From positions 51,755-115,754 of the forward strand of contig NZ_LZIF01000107.1 of NCBI RefSeq assembly GCF_001667145.1: DNA of 64,000 nt. Direction: 5' to 3'. The notes beneath the pieces were generated by a model. The model had not been told where the DNA came from. It searched no databases and saw only the letters and a program-made list of their open reading frames with translations. Each line of letters opens with the position of its first letter. Within the stretch, counting starts at the first letter, position 1. The stretch is from Mycobacterium sp. 852002-51971_SCH5477799-a. Its GTDB lineage: Bacteria > Actinomycetota > Actinomycetes > Mycobacteriales > Mycobacteriaceae. This document shows, one piece after another, positions 8,365 through 16,691 of this stretch. The position numbers were made by a program, and so were the translations under genes.

Positions 8365-8888
8365 CAATGCACGCCGTGTTCGGCGAGCCGTTTGATGGCC
8401 GCCAGGGTTTTTCCGATTGCGCCCTCGAATTCGCGCAGCCGCACGAACACGATCTTCTGTTCCTTGTCGGGCATTGCCTCGAGGGCCACCGACAGGCCCG
8501 AGCGGCCCGGCCCCATCTGCATCCAATAGTTCAGCAGGGTACCGCCGTCGCGGGGGACGAGCCGGAATCGCCACATCGCCGCGGGGTCGTCGGGTTGGCC
8601 CACGGCCCAGGCGAACTCGTGCGGTTGGTCGCAGGCGACGATCTGCGAGGTGCTGCTCCACTGTCCGAAGGCGTCGTGCTCGTTGTGGCCGATGAAGCGA
8701 GCGCCGACCCGGGGGCCTTCCGATCCCTCGGCCCATTCCACGGCCTTCAGCTCGTCGCTGAACGCCGGCATCAGCGCGATGTCGGAGACCAGGGCCCAGA
8801 CCCGCGCCGGGTCGGCGTCGATCCACGTCGAAGCTTCCACTGTCGGGGTATCCGCATAGCGCGCGCCGGTCCATTCCACGGAGCTCAT
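8364..8888 (-). CDS. SRPBCC-family (START/Bet v1-like) protein
   Basis: A 174-aa protein with the SRPBCC ligand-binding fold: an N-terminal ASTWIDADPARVWALVSD strand-helix start, a central WAEGSEGPRVGARFIGHN region and a C-terminal long helix. Such proteins bind hydrophobic ligands or act as cyclases. It is translationally coupled to the LLM oxidoreductase downstream, so the pair may handle the same ligand. The gene lies 40 bp downstream of the desaturase gene and may be the tail of the reductase-desaturase transcript. Confidence 0.8.
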   Translation of the reverse strand: MSSVEWTGARYADTPTVEASTWIDADPARVWALVSDIALMPAFSDELKAVEWAEGSEGPRVGARFIGHNEHDAFGQWSSTSQIVACDQPHEFAWAVGQPDDPAAMWRFRLVPRDGGTLLNYWMQMGPGRSGLSVALEAMPDKEQKIVFVRLREFEGAIGKTLAAIKRLAEHGVH

Positions 8889-8928
8889 TGTCCCCCCGTC
8901 CCGGCGCCAGGCAATGCCCGGACCGCGG

Positions 8929-10035
8929 TTACGCGGCGACCGGCTCGCGCTCTTGGGACCTCTCGGCGCCGGCTTTCTGCGTCCACGAGTCGGGGAAGGT
9001 CAGCCGGACGATCTTGCGGACGACGGTGCCGAACTGGCGCAGTAGCGGGCCGCGGTTGTACGGGATGCCGTAGCGTTCGCAGATCTCCTGCACCTCGGGC
9101 GCGATCTCGGAGTAACGACGGGCCGGCATGTCGGGGAACAGGTGGTGTTCGATCTGGTGTGACAGGTTGCCGGATAACAGGTGAAACAGCTTGCCGCCGG
9201 TCAGGTTTGCCGAGCCGAGGACCTGGCGGAAGTACCACATGCCGCGCGACTCGTCCTTGGTTTCTTCGACGGTGAACTCCTGCGTCCCGTCCGGGAAGTG
9301 GCCGCAGAAGATGATCATGTACGACCACACGTTGCGCATCAGGTTGGCGGTGAGGTTACCGGTGAAGACGAACGGCGCGAAGGGTCCGGCCAGCAGCGGG
9401 AACGCGACGTAATCCTTGAGGGTCTGCCGCCGCGTCTTCTTCCAGATGGCCCGGAGGACTTCCCTCTTGTCCTCGAGCCGGATCTCACCGGAGCGAATGC
9501 GTTCGGTTTCCAGCTCGTGCAGCGCGACGCCGTACTGGAACAACACCATCAGCAGGAACGCATAGACGGGGTTGCCGAGGAAGTACGGCTGCCACGGCTG
9601 GTCCTCGCTCATCCGCAGGATTCCGTAGCCGATGTCGCGGTCCATCCCCACGATGTTGGTGTGGGTGTGGTGCATGTAGTTGTGCGAGTGCCGCCATTGA
9701 TCGGCGGGGCAGGCGGTGTCCCACTCGAAGGTGCGACCGGAGATCGCCGGGTCGCGCATCCAGTCGTACTGGCCATGCATGATGTTGTGGCCGATCTCCA
9801 TGTTGTCGAGGATTTTCGACAGGCCCAGCATGGCAGTCCCCATGGGCCATGCAGGCGGCAGGAACAACAGCGCCCGGCCCCCGACTTCCAGCGCACGCTG
9901 CGCCTTGATGACGCGGCGGATGTAGTCGGCGTCCTGTTCACCGAGTTGCGCCATCACGCGTTCCTTGATGGTGTCGAGTTCACGGCCGAATGCGTCGGCC
10001 TGTTCGCGGGTCAGGGTGATTTTTTGGTTCGACAT
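8929..10035 (-). CDS. membrane fatty-acid desaturase, DesA3-like
   Basis: A 368-aa integral-membrane acyl desaturase. The three histidine clusters that bind the di-iron centre are complete: H83-N-I-M-H87, H116-x-H118 with H122-H123-x-H125, and H293-Q-I-E-H297-H298. Hydrophobic segments precede and follow them. The ATG at 10035 has GGAGG just upstream. It lies 41 bp downstream of an electron-transfer reductase gene, the same layout as DesA3/Rv3230c, the stearoyl-CoA delta-9 desaturase system of M. tuberculosis. This looks like a paralogous copy; substrate chain length and position are not visible from sequence. Confidence 0.9.
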   Translation of the reverse strand: MSNQKITLTREQADAFGRELDTIKERVMAQLGEQDADYIRRVIKAQRALEVGGRALLFLPPAWPMGTAMLGLSKILDNMEIGHNIMHGQYDWMRDPAISGRTFEWDTACPADQWRHSHNYMHHTHTNIVGMDRDIGYGILRMSEDQPWQPYFLGNPVYAFLLMVLFQYGVALHELETERIRSGEIRLEDKREVLRAIWKKTRRQTLKDYVAFPLLAGPFAPFVFTGNLTANLMRNVWSYMIIFCGHFPDGTQEFTVEETKDESRGMWYFRQVLGSANLTGGKLFHLLSGNLSHQIEHHLFPDMPARRYSEIAPEVQEICERYGIPYNRGPLLRQFGTVVRKIVRLTFPDSWTQKAGAERSQEREPVAA

Positions 10036-10076
10036 TGCTTGTCCTCCAGGAGTTTTGTGAGCTGTGACGGCTTTTC

Positions 10077-11180
10077 TCACAGCGACAGGTCCACGTCACC
10101 GACCGGAACGGACACGCAGATCTGCACGTCCTCATCGGGAGCGGTCGAGACCGCACCGGTGACCAGGTTGCGCACGGTACCGGCAGTTTTGCGGCGCGTG
10201 CAGGTGTGACAGATGCCCATCCGGCAGCCGTTTTCGGGCGACAGGCCGACCGATTCGGCCTGTTCCAACAGCGACCGCCCGTCGTCGACGATGTCAACGC
10301 CGCTGTCGGAGAACGTGACTCGTCCACCCGACGGATTCGTCGGCGGCTCGAAGACCGGCGGCACGAAGCTCTCGGTGTACACGTTGTCACAGAGCGATTG
10401 GACGGCTTCGACCAGAGGCGTTGGCCCGCAGACGAATACCGCGTCGGGTGATGGCATGGCGGCGGCCAGATGCTCTGGGCCGAATCGCCCGGTGAGGTCG
10501 CCGTCGTGCGATCGGGTGTAGCCGTTCAGCACCCGCACCGGCGACATCGCGGCCAACTCGTCGCGGTAGCAGGCTTCGGCGGGCGTGCGCGCGTAATGGA
10601 TGAAGGCGATCTCGCCCGAATGGCCCTGGGCGACCAGGGTGCGCGCCATCGCCAGCACGGGAGTGATGCCGCTACCGCCAGAGACGAAGAGGATGCGCTG
10701 CGGGCTCTGCGGTCCGCGCGCCGGCAACGTGAAGTCGCCGCCGGTGCCCGTCAAACCGACCACCATGCCCCGGTGGGCGTGTTCGTACAGATAGTTCGAC
10801 ACCAGGCCGCCTTCGTGCCGACCGATGGTCAACTCGAGGTTGGCCGTCCCTTCGGCGTTGGCGGGCGAATAGCAACGGGTGTGCCGGCGGCCGTCGATCT
10901 CGACGGTGAGGTTAACGTACTGGCCGGCCGTTAGGGTGTGAGCGGACAGGAAGGTGTCGTTGGGGGTCAGGGTCAGGGTGACACTGCGCGCGGTGGTGCG
11001 GCGCACGTCCGTCACTTTGGCGCGGCCTTCGCCCAGCGTCCAGGTCGGCGCCACCAGTTCGGTGTAACGGTCGACGCCGTGCGGACCGGTCAGCAGATCT
11101 AACAGCTCTGAACCCAATACGCGCTGCCGAAGGGTCCGTGCGAAGCCTCGGCCAGAAGTTGGAGCGGTTTGAGTGAACAT
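10077..11180 (-). CDS. ferredoxin-NADP reductase-type electron-transfer protein (Rv3230c-like)
   Basis: A 367-aa flavin oxidoreductase with a C-terminal [2Fe-2S] domain. The FAD-binding motif RCYS is at 102-105. The nucleotide-binding GGSGITP is at 168-174. The plant-type cluster has Cys319, 324, 327 and 355 (CX4CX2CX27C). It should pass NAD(P)H electrons to the desaturase encoded immediately downstream. The ATG at 11180 was preferred over upstream codons because it fits the family N-terminus. The gene is divergent from a TetR gene whose start carries a palindrome, so the reductase-desaturase pair is probably lipid-responsive. Confidence 0.9.
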   Translation of the reverse strand: MFTQTAPTSGRGFARTLRQRVLGSELLDLLTGPHGVDRYTELVAPTWTLGEGRAKVTDVRRTTARSVTLTLTPNDTFLSAHTLTAGQYVNLTVEIDGRRHTRCYSPANAEGTANLELTIGRHEGGLVSNYLYEHAHRGMVVGLTGTGGDFTLPARGPQSPQRILFVSGGSGITPVLAMARTLVAQGHSGEIAFIHYARTPAEACYRDELAAMSPVRVLNGYTRSHDGDLTGRFGPEHLAAAMPSPDAVFVCGPTPLVEAVQSLCDNVYTESFVPPVFEPPTNPSGGRVTFSDSGVDIVDDGRSLLEQAESVGLSPENGCRMGICHTCTRRKTAGTVRNLVTGAVSTAPDEDVQICVSVPVGDVDLSL

Positions 11181-11241
11181 GTGTATACCGTGCGGCGGCG
11201 AGGGCCGCGCCGTCAAGGGTTTACTGCCTGGCTGTGGTAGG

Positions 11242-11256
11242 GTTCACACAGTGAAC
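11242..11256. promoter_or_regulatory. palindrome over the TetR start codon, probable operator
   Basis: A perfect inverted repeat, GTTCAC-ACA-GTGAAC, spans 11242-11256 and includes the GTG start codon of the TetR gene at 11251. It lies in the promoter between this TetR gene and the reductase-desaturase operon. A related half-site, GTGAAC, occurs at 11173 next to the reductase start. Autoregulation is likely; control of the operon is inferred. Confidence 0.6.
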
Positions 11257-11925
11257 GGCCGTACTCCTAGCTCACGCGGGCGCGGCTCTGGTCGTGAGCG
11301 CGCGCGCGAAAACCAGTCGCGGGAGGAGCGCAAGGAGGCGACTCGCCGGGCCATCATCGCCGCGGCGCTCAAGCTGTTGCAGGACCGCAGCTTTTCCAGC
11401 CTGAGCCTGCGCGAGGTGACCCGTGAGGTCGGGATCGTTCCGGCGGCGTTCTACCGGCATTTCGAATCGATGGAGGCCCTGGGCCTGGTCCTGATCGATG
11501 AGTCCTTCCGAAGCCTGCGCGACACCCTGCGCGATGCGCGGGCCGGCAAGCTCGACCCGAACCGGGTGATCGAGTCCTCCGTCGAGATCCTGGTCGCCAG
11601 CGTCGCAGACAGGCGCGAACACTGGCGGCTCATCGGCCGGGAACGCAACAGTGGCCTGTCGGTGTTGCGGTACGCCATTCGCACCGAAATCCGGCTGATC
11701 ACGTCGGAACTCGCCACCGACCTGGCGCGATTCCCCGGGCTGAACAAGTGGACCACCGAGGATCTCAACGTGCTGGCGACCCTGTTCGTCAACGCGATGA
11801 TCGTGATCGCGGAGGCCATCGAGGATTCGCAGAGCACCGAGGCGACCGAAGACATCCGCCGGCTCGCGGTCAAGCAATTGAGGATGATCGCGACCGGCAT
11901 CGCCGGTTGGCGAAGCACGCCCTGA
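11251..11925 (+). CDS. TetR-family regulator of the desaturase operon
   Basis: A 224-aa TetR regulator with a basic N-terminal extension. The helix-turn-helix follows (AALKLLQDRSFSSLSLREVT, then PAAFYRHFESMEALG). The C-terminal part resembles fatty-acid-sensing regulators of the FabR/DesT type, which in other bacteria control desaturase genes. The GTG at 11251 lies inside a perfect palindrome and leaves little or no leader; an alternative ATG at 11173 would translate through the reductase promoter and is less likely. It is divergent from the reductase-desaturase pair, as expected for a local acyl-CoA-responsive repressor. That role is inferred. Confidence 0.82.
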   Translation: MNGRTPSSRGRGSGRERARENQSREERKEATRRAIIAAALKLLQDRSFSSLSLREVTREVGIVPAAFYRHFESMEALGLVLIDESFRSLRDTLRDARAGKLDPNRVIESSVEILVASVADRREHWRLIGRERNSGLSVLRYAIRTEIRLITSELATDLARFPGLNKWTTEDLNVLATLFVNAMIVIAEAIEDSQSTEATEDIRRLAVKQLRMIATGIAGWRSTP

Positions 11926-11960
11926 TTGCGTCGGGCCGCAGTAAACAGCCGAACACTGAC

Positions 11961-12308
11961 TTACTCGTCGACGACCTCGTACAGCGAGTCGCCGTCCTCG
12001 GGGGTGCCGTCGATCTGCCCCCGGTGGGCGCGCCCGGGTTTGTCATCGACCGGCTCGATGGCATCCGGGACGTCGGGCTCCTCGGCCGCCAACCGGGCGT
12101 CGAGGGATTCGCCCTCGCGTTCTTCCCTGGCCGTCATGCCGAACTTGTTGGCCTCGCTCCAGTCCTCGGGAGGATCGACGACGATATCGCCGTCGTCATT
12201 GCGCAATTCGTCCGAGTCGGTGCTTTCGCTCGCGTTCAAGGTGTCACCCGGGCCGCCCTCCTCGGGGAAGTCCGCGGGATCCAAGTCGGCCTGGGGGTTA
12301 TCGTTCAT
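11961..12308 (-). CDS. acidic DUF5709-like protein
   Basis: A 115-aa, very acidic, probably mostly disordered protein. The order of segments (GDTLNASES, VVDPPEDWSEANKFGMTA, REEREGESLDARLAAEEPD) resembles the actinobacterial DUF5709 family, which I recall only by pattern. The start is the ATG at 12308. It is convergent with the TetR gene and lies 62 bp downstream of the GNAT gene in the same direction. No function is known. The high Asp/Glu content resembles general-stress proteins, but this is only suggestive. Confidence 0.7.
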   Translation of the reverse strand: MNDNPQADLDPADFPEEGGPGDTLNASESTDSDELRNDDGDIVVDPPEDWSEANKFGMTAREEREGESLDARLAAEEPDVPDAIEPVDDKPGRAHRGQIDGTPEDGDSLYEVVDE

Positions 12309-12370
12309 GCGGAGACGATTGCCCGCGCCTTCGGGGGGTTAAACCCGGGCGGGCGCCGATTGGCAGGCCG

Positions 12371-12982
12371 TCACCGGGGCTGGCGCCACATGGCCCATAG
12401 GCTCGGGCCACCGTAGGGCAGCACGATCTCGCGGGTGACCGTGAAGCCGAAACGCTCGTAATAGGGCACATTTTCGGCCTTGCTCGACTCGAGATAGGCC
12501 GGGCAGTATTCAGCGTCGCAGCGGTCCAGCCGCGACCTCATCAACGCCTGACCGAATCCGGTGCCGCGGACCGCCGGATCACTGCCGATCACGGCGAGGT
12601 ACCAGTGGGGTTCCTCGGGGTGCAAGCTCTTCATCAAATCCTGTACCGCGCGTCCGCGCATCGAGCGCAGGCCGAACACCCGGAGGAAGGTCGGCGTCAT
12701 CGCCAGCTGCCCACCGGTTGTCTCCTGCCACTGGCCGGGCGGATCCCACAGCGCGGCCGCGCCGATACCGGCATCCGTGCCGGCCACTTCCACGCCCCCG
12801 CGTGCCAGGTGGTGGTGGCGCGTCATCGTCGCGAACAATCGGGACAGGTGCACGTTCCGCTTGTCCTGATCGGGAATCAGCCAGACCATCACCGGGTCGT
12901 CGTAGAACGCGCGCGCCAACGTGCGCGACAGTCCGCGGACATCGGCCTTGCCTGCCGGTCGGACCTGCGGGGTCATCCGCAT
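12371..12982 (-). CDS. GNAT-family N-acetyltransferase (Rv0133-like)
   Basis: A 203-aa GNAT acetyltransferase. The acetyl-CoA pyrophosphate loop is RGTGFGQALM at about 145-155, followed by the family's NVPYYERFGF near the C-terminus. A HPEEPHWYLAVIGSDPAV strand-turn precedes it. Position (beside fgd2, divergent) matches Rv0133. The start ATG at 12982 (MRMTPQ) was chosen; the second ATG two codons later is also possible. The frame extends far upstream through fgd2 antisense and is not real there. The acceptor substrate is unknown. Confidence 0.88.
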   Translation of the reverse strand: MRMTPQVRPAGKADVRGLSRTLARAFYDDPVMVWLIPDQDKRNVHLSRLFATMTRHHHLARGGVEVAGTDAGIGAAALWDPPGQWQETTGGQLAMTPTFLRVFGLRSMRGRAVQDLMKSLHPEEPHWYLAVIGSDPAVRGTGFGQALMRSRLDRCDAEYCPAYLESSKAENVPYYERFGFTVTREIVLPYGGPSLWAMWRQPR

Positions 12983-12993
12983 CAGGCTAGTGC

Positions 12994-13018
12994 GTGTGAG
13001 CCCCGGTGGGACGGGTAT
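12994..13018 (+). promoter_or_regulatory. SigF-like promoter of fgd2
   Basis: GTGT at 12994-12997, then 15 bp, then GGGTAT at 13013-13018. This differs by one base from the mycobacterial SigF pattern GTTT-N15-GGGTAT seen upstream of the hemerythrin and Mn-catalase genes. The -10 ends 9 bp before the GTG start at 13028, so the mRNA would be leaderless. Confidence 0.4.
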
Positions 13019-13027
13019 GCCGATCCG

Positions 13028-14125
13028 GTGACCGGCATCTCGCGGCGAGCATTCGGGCGGGTGGCGGCCGGTGCGGGCATGCTCGGATCCGTCGGGCTGG
13101 CCGACGGATGCGCGAAACCGGCTGGCGAGCGCGGCAAATCCAGCGGTCCACCGCGGCCGCCCGGCAAGGGCGTGGGCTACGTGCTCTCCCACGAGCAGTT
13201 CCGCACCGATCGGCTCGTGGCGCAGGCTCAGGCGGCCGAACGGGCCGGCTTTCAGTACGTATGGGCCAGCGACCACATCCAGCCATGGCAGGACAACGAG
13301 GGCCACGCGATGTTTCCCTGGCTGACGCTGGCCTTGGTCGGCAGCGGCACCAGCCGCGTTTCGTTCGGCACCGGGGTGACCTGTCCGACCTACCGCTACC
13401 ACCCCGCCACGGTCGCGCACGCCTTCGCCTCCCTGGCGATCCTCAACCCGGGCAGGGTGTTTCTGGGAGTGGGCACCGGCGAGCGGCTCAACGAGCAGGC
13501 CACCACCAACGCCTACGGCAACTACGCCGAGCGCCACGACCGGCTGGCCGAGGCGATCGACCTGATCCGCCAGCTGTGGAGCGGCTCGCGAATCTCCTTC
13601 TCGGGACGCTATTTTCAGACCAATTCGCTGAAGCTTTACGACGTCCCGGCCACGCCCCCGCCGATCTTCGTGGCCGCCGGCGGCCCCAAGAGCGCGCGGC
13701 TCGCCGGACAGCGCGGGGATGGCTGGATCACCCAGGCCCACGATGTCACAAATCCAAACCTATTGGCGGCCTTCGCTGCCGGCGCACAGGACGCCGGCCG
13801 TAACGCGGACATGCTGGGCAAGCGCGCCGAACTGTTCGCCGTCGTCGGCGACAACGCCGAGGCGACCCGGGCCGCCACGCTGTGGCGTTTCACGGCCGGC
13901 GCCGTCGATCAGCCCAACCCCGTCGAGATCCAGCGCGCGGCCGAGTCCAAGCCCATTGACAAGGTGTTGGCCGGCTGGACCGTCAGCACCGACGCGGGTC
14001 CGCACATCGACGCCGTGCAGCGGGTTCTAGACGCCGGTGCCATCCCGTTCCTGCACTTCCCCCAAGCTGATCCCGTCGCCGCCATCGACTTCTACCGCGC
14101 AAACGTCTTAACGAAATTGCGCTGA
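13028..14125 (+). CDS. fgd2: F420-dependent dehydrogenase Fgd2 (Tat-exported lipoprotein)
   Basis: A 365-aa luciferase-like (F420) dehydrogenase matching Rv0132c, described as an F420-dependent hydroxymycolic acid dehydrogenase acting at the cell envelope. The N-terminus has a twin-arginine pair at 6-7 (SRRAFG), a hydrophobic stretch and a lipobox ending at Cys28 (LADGC), so it should be exported by Tat and lipid-anchored. The TIM-barrel core starts near GVGYVLSHEQFR and includes YVWASDHIQPW and FGTGVTCPTYR. The GTG at 13028 gives this signal peptide; earlier in-frame codons lie inside the divergent GNAT gene. Confidence 0.93.
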   Translation: MTGISRRAFGRVAAGAGMLGSVGLADGCAKPAGERGKSSGPPRPPGKGVGYVLSHEQFRTDRLVAQAQAAERAGFQYVWASDHIQPWQDNEGHAMFPWLTLALVGSGTSRVSFGTGVTCPTYRYHPATVAHAFASLAILNPGRVFLGVGTGERLNEQATTNAYGNYAERHDRLAEAIDLIRQLWSGSRISFSGRYFQTNSLKLYDVPATPPPIFVAAGGPKSARLAGQRGDGWITQAHDVTNPNLLAAFAAGAQDAGRNADMLGKRAELFAVVGDNAEATRAATLWRFTAGAVDQPNPVEIQRAAESKPIDKVLAGWTVSTDAGPHIDAVQRVLDAGAIPFLHFPQADPVAAIDFYRANVLTKLR

Positions 14126-14145
14126 ACGGACCTCGGCCGCCTACC

Positions 14146-14170
14146 GTTTCGGTTTCGTCAGCCCGGGTAT
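14146..14170 (+). promoter_or_regulatory. SigF-type promoter of the hemerythrin gene
   Basis: GTTT at 14146-14149, 15 bp, then GGGTAT at 14165-14170. This is the consensus of mycobacterial SigF promoters (GTTT-N15-17-GGGTA). It ends 40 bp before the hemerythrin start, leaving a normal leader. The Mn-catalase gene has the same motif with the same spacing. Confidence 0.75.
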
Positions 14171-14210
14171 CCGCACCCAACTTCTAACAGCCCCAACTGG
14201 AAGGCACGGC

Positions 14211-14789
14211 ATGGACGCAATAACTTTTCTTCGTCAGGACCATAAGAGCGTGCTCGGCTTATTGGAAACGCTGGACGGCGCGCCGTCGGGCTCCGGTGCA
14301 CAGGCGAGCGGTCTGGAGACCATGGTGAACAACCTCATCATCGCCGAGTCACAGCACGAAGCGATCGAGGAGCAGTTTTTCTGGCCCGCGGTACGCGACG
14401 CGATCGGTGACGGACTCGTCGATAAGGCGATCGAGCAGGAGCAAGCCGGCAAGAAGCTGCTGCAGCGCCTCGAGGACGGCAAGCCGGGCGACCCGGATTA
14501 CCACGAAGCGCTGCAGGAATTCGTCAAGGCGGGCCGTGAGCACATCGCCTACGAACAGAACGAGGTGTGGCCACAGGTCGAAACCGTGCTCAGCCGTGAG
14601 GAATTGGAGAAGATCGGCGCAAAGCTGGAGCAAGCGAAGAAAATCGCTCCGACGCGGCCGCACCCCGCTACCCCGCCCAACCCGACCGTGCTGAAAACGA
14701 TGGGGATGGGGGCGGCGGCTGTCGACCATGTCCGCGACGCGCTCACCGGCCGCGCAGAGGACAATCCGCCGGACCCTCAGATGCACTGA
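14211..14789 (+). CDS. hemerythrin HHE-domain protein
   Basis: A 192-aa protein with an HHE (hemerythrin-like) four-helix domain that can bind a di-iron centre. Candidate ligands are in LRQDHKSV (His11), AESQHEAIEEQ, and REHIAYEQNEVW. The C-terminal 40 residues are proline-rich and low in complexity. Mycobacterial HHE proteins are linked to oxidative stress and nitrosative stress responses. The gene has a SigF-type promoter and is convergent with Mn-catalase, with a shared terminator. GGAAGG precedes the ATG at 14211. Confidence 0.9.
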   Translation: MDAITFLRQDHKSVLGLLETLDGAPSGSGAQASGLETMVNNLIIAESQHEAIEEQFFWPAVRDAIGDGLVDKAIEQEQAGKKLLQRLEDGKPGDPDYHEALQEFVKAGREHIAYEQNEVWPQVETVLSREELEKIGAKLEQAKKIAPTRPHPATPPNPTVLKTMGMGAAAVDHVRDALTGRAEDNPPDPQMH

Positions 14790-14797
14790 CGAGTTGC

Positions 14798-14833
14798 GGA
14801 GGCCGGGCGTTGAATACTCAGCGCCCGGCCTCC
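14798..14833. terminator. bidirectional terminator between hemerythrin and Mn-catalase
   Basis: Perfect 12-bp arms at 14798-14809 and 14822-14833 with a 12-nt loop, placed between the two convergent stop codons. The stem is almost entirely G-C. There is no long U-run, but TTCT follows on the plus strand. Confidence 0.7.
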
Positions 14834-14841
14834 TTCTCCAA

Positions 14842-15741
14842 TTAGCCGGTGGGAAGGTGCTGCTCGTGGGTGAACGGCTTCTCGGCGTTGATGGCCGGTG
14901 AGCCTTGCGGGTTCTCGGCAGCGCCGGTGTTCTTGCGAGCGGTCCCCCCAAGCCACTGCTCTTCGGGCTTTTCGACGTACTCCCACTCCATGCCCTCGGG
15001 CCAGGGTCCCTGTCCTTGGTTCCACGGACCGCGAACGGACTCGCCGCCTCCGTTGGACATGTTGAACGCCACGTTCTGGAAGCGTGGGTCACCCGGCAGC
15101 TGTCCCGGTGGGAAGTTCACCGGCAGCTCGTTGAGCGCGGCGCTGAATTGCTGGTAGTGCGCTATCTCGCGTGTCATCAAAAACGTCAGGGTGTCCTGTA
15201 CACCAGGGTCGTCGGTGAACTGCTTGAGGTATTCGTAGACGACCTTCGCGCGCGATTCCGCCGCGACGTTGTTGCGCAGGTCCACGGTCGGGTCGCCGTT
15301 GGCGTCGATGTAGGCACCCGTCCAGTTGTTTCCCCCGGAATCCTTGACGTCGGGCCCGCCGCCACTGAGCACCAGGAACAGCGGATTGACCGATACCGAG
15401 TGGATGAGGCCGTCCCGGCCGCCGCCGTTGGCCGCCACCGCCGGCATCCAGTCACATTTCTCGTTGGCGATCTTGAGGTTGTCGTTGAGCCCGTCGAGCA
15501 GCATCGTGATCATCGATCCGACCATTTCGAGGTGGCTGAGCTCCTCGGTTGCGATGTCCATGAACAGGTCATACATTTTCGGGTTCTTCTGCCGCAGCAC
15601 GAACGCCTGGGTGAAGTACTGCAGTGCCGCAGTGAGTTCGCCGTTCGCGCCGCCGAACTGTTCCATTAGCAGCGACGCGAAGCGAGGATCGGGTCGGTCG
15701 ACGCGAACCTCGAATTGAAGATCTTTGTTGTGCACGAACAC
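14842..15741 (-). CDS. manganese-containing (non-haem) catalase
   Basis: A 299-aa Mn-catalase, which dismutates hydrogen peroxide at a di-manganese site. Ligand-bearing helices are recognisable: GELTAALQYFTQAF (Glu), ATEELSHLEMVG (Glu and His), and TREIAHYQQFSAALN (Glu and His). The C-terminal extension after residue 210 is the usual subunit-wrapping tail. The start is the GTG at 15741 with AGGAGG at 15747-15752; no closer ATG exists. A SigF-type promoter lies upstream. Regulation by general stress together with hemerythrin is likely. Confidence 0.94.
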   Translation of the reverse strand: MFVHNKDLQFEVRVDRPDPRFASLLMEQFGGANGELTAALQYFTQAFVLRQKNPKMYDLFMDIATEELSHLEMVGSMITMLLDGLNDNLKIANEKCDWMPAVAANGGGRDGLIHSVSVNPLFLVLSGGGPDVKDSGGNNWTGAYIDANGDPTVDLRNNVAAESRAKVVYEYLKQFTDDPGVQDTLTFLMTREIAHYQQFSAALNELPVNFPPGQLPGDPRFQNVAFNMSNGGGESVRGPWNQGQGPWPEGMEWEYVEKPEEQWLGGTARKNTGAAENPQGSPAINAEKPFTHEQHLPTG

Positions 15742-15781
15742 TGGGGCCTCCTGGGGGTCGAGATCGGGGTGTCGACGCCGG

Positions 15782-15806
15782 ATACCCGGGCCCTATACGG
15801 CCAAAC
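15782..15806 (-). promoter_or_regulatory. SigF-type promoter of Mn-catalase
   Basis: On the minus strand GTTT (15803-15806) is followed after exactly 15 bp by GGGTAT (15782-15787), 40 bp before the GTG start at 15741. Motif, spacing and distance to the start equal those of the convergent hemerythrin gene. Confidence 0.78.
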
Positions 15807-15901
15807 TCGGGCGGCAGCAAATTTCTCCGACGCTGTCTGCAAAGCGTTGGGCAGACCGCGGGGGGTGACGCGTGGGGCCACATCGTGGAGAATCCGGTCC
15901 T

Positions 15902-16600
15902 ATGGAGTCTTTAGACGCGACCTCTCGGCACGAGCTGGCTACCCGCATGGCGGACCTTGCCCGAGATATCGCGGCGCCGCGCTCGCTCAACCGGGTTCTC
16001 GCCGACGTGACCGCCACGGCGGTGGAGCTGATACCGGCGGCGGACATCGCGGGGGTCTTGCTGGTGAAAGGGGGCGGCGATTTCGAATCGGTCGCCGACA
16101 CCGACAGCCTGGTCGCCAAACTCGACAAGCTGCAGCACGACTTCGGTGAGGGTCCCTGCCACGACGCCGCGCTGAAAGAGACGATCGTGCGCACCGACGA
16201 CCTCCGCGACGAACCTCGCTGGCCGAAATACGCACCGGCGGCCGTGGAACACGGTGTCCTCAGCAGCCTTTCGTTCAAGCTGTACACCACAGAGCGCACC
16301 GCCGGCGCCCTGAACCTGTTCAGTTTCCGGCCTAACGTGTGGGACACCGAAGGCGAAACCATCGGAAGTGTGTTCGCCGCGCATGCCGCCTCGGCGATCA
16401 TGGCCGGGCGGCACGGACAGCAGATGCAATCGGCCCTGTCCACGCGAGATCGCATCGGCCAGGCCAAGGGCATCATCATGGAGCGCTACGGCGTCGACGA
16501 TATGCGCGCCTTCGAACTGCTGCGCCGGCTTTCCCAGGAGAGCCAGACCAAGCTCATCGACGTCGCCCAGCGCGTGATTGAGACCCGCGGCGACGACTGA
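15902..16600 (+). CDS. GAF-ANTAR domain protein
   Basis: A 232-aa cytosolic protein. Residues about 20-150 form a GAF sensor domain (LELIPAADIAGVLLVKGG-type strands and FGEGPCHDA). Residues 170-230 form an ANTAR RNA-binding domain (RDRIGQAKGIIMERYGVDDMRAF). ANTAR proteins act as antiterminators that bind paired hairpins in target mRNA leaders. The start was placed at the ATG at 15902 with GGAG upstream; an ATG at 15872 would add ten residues. It is divergent from Mn-catalase, so the pair may be co-regulated. The ligand of the GAF domain and the RNA targets are unknown. Confidence 0.87.
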   Translation: MESLDATSRHELATRMADLARDIAAPRSLNRVLADVTATAVELIPAADIAGVLLVKGGGDFESVADTDSLVAKLDKLQHDFGEGPCHDAALKETIVRTDDLRDEPRWPKYAPAAVEHGVLSSLSFKLYTTERTAGALNLFSFRPNVWDTEGETIGSVFAAHAASAIMAGRHGQQMQSALSTRDRIGQAKGIIMERYGVDDMRAFELLRRLSQESQTKLIDVAQRVIETRGDD

Positions 16601-16691
16601 TCCTCTGCTGCCCCGCTCTTCCTCCGCTGCCCCGTTCTAGGATGGAGTGGCTTCATCAACGAGTCCGGCGCGGCGTTGCGCCGGGGATTGG

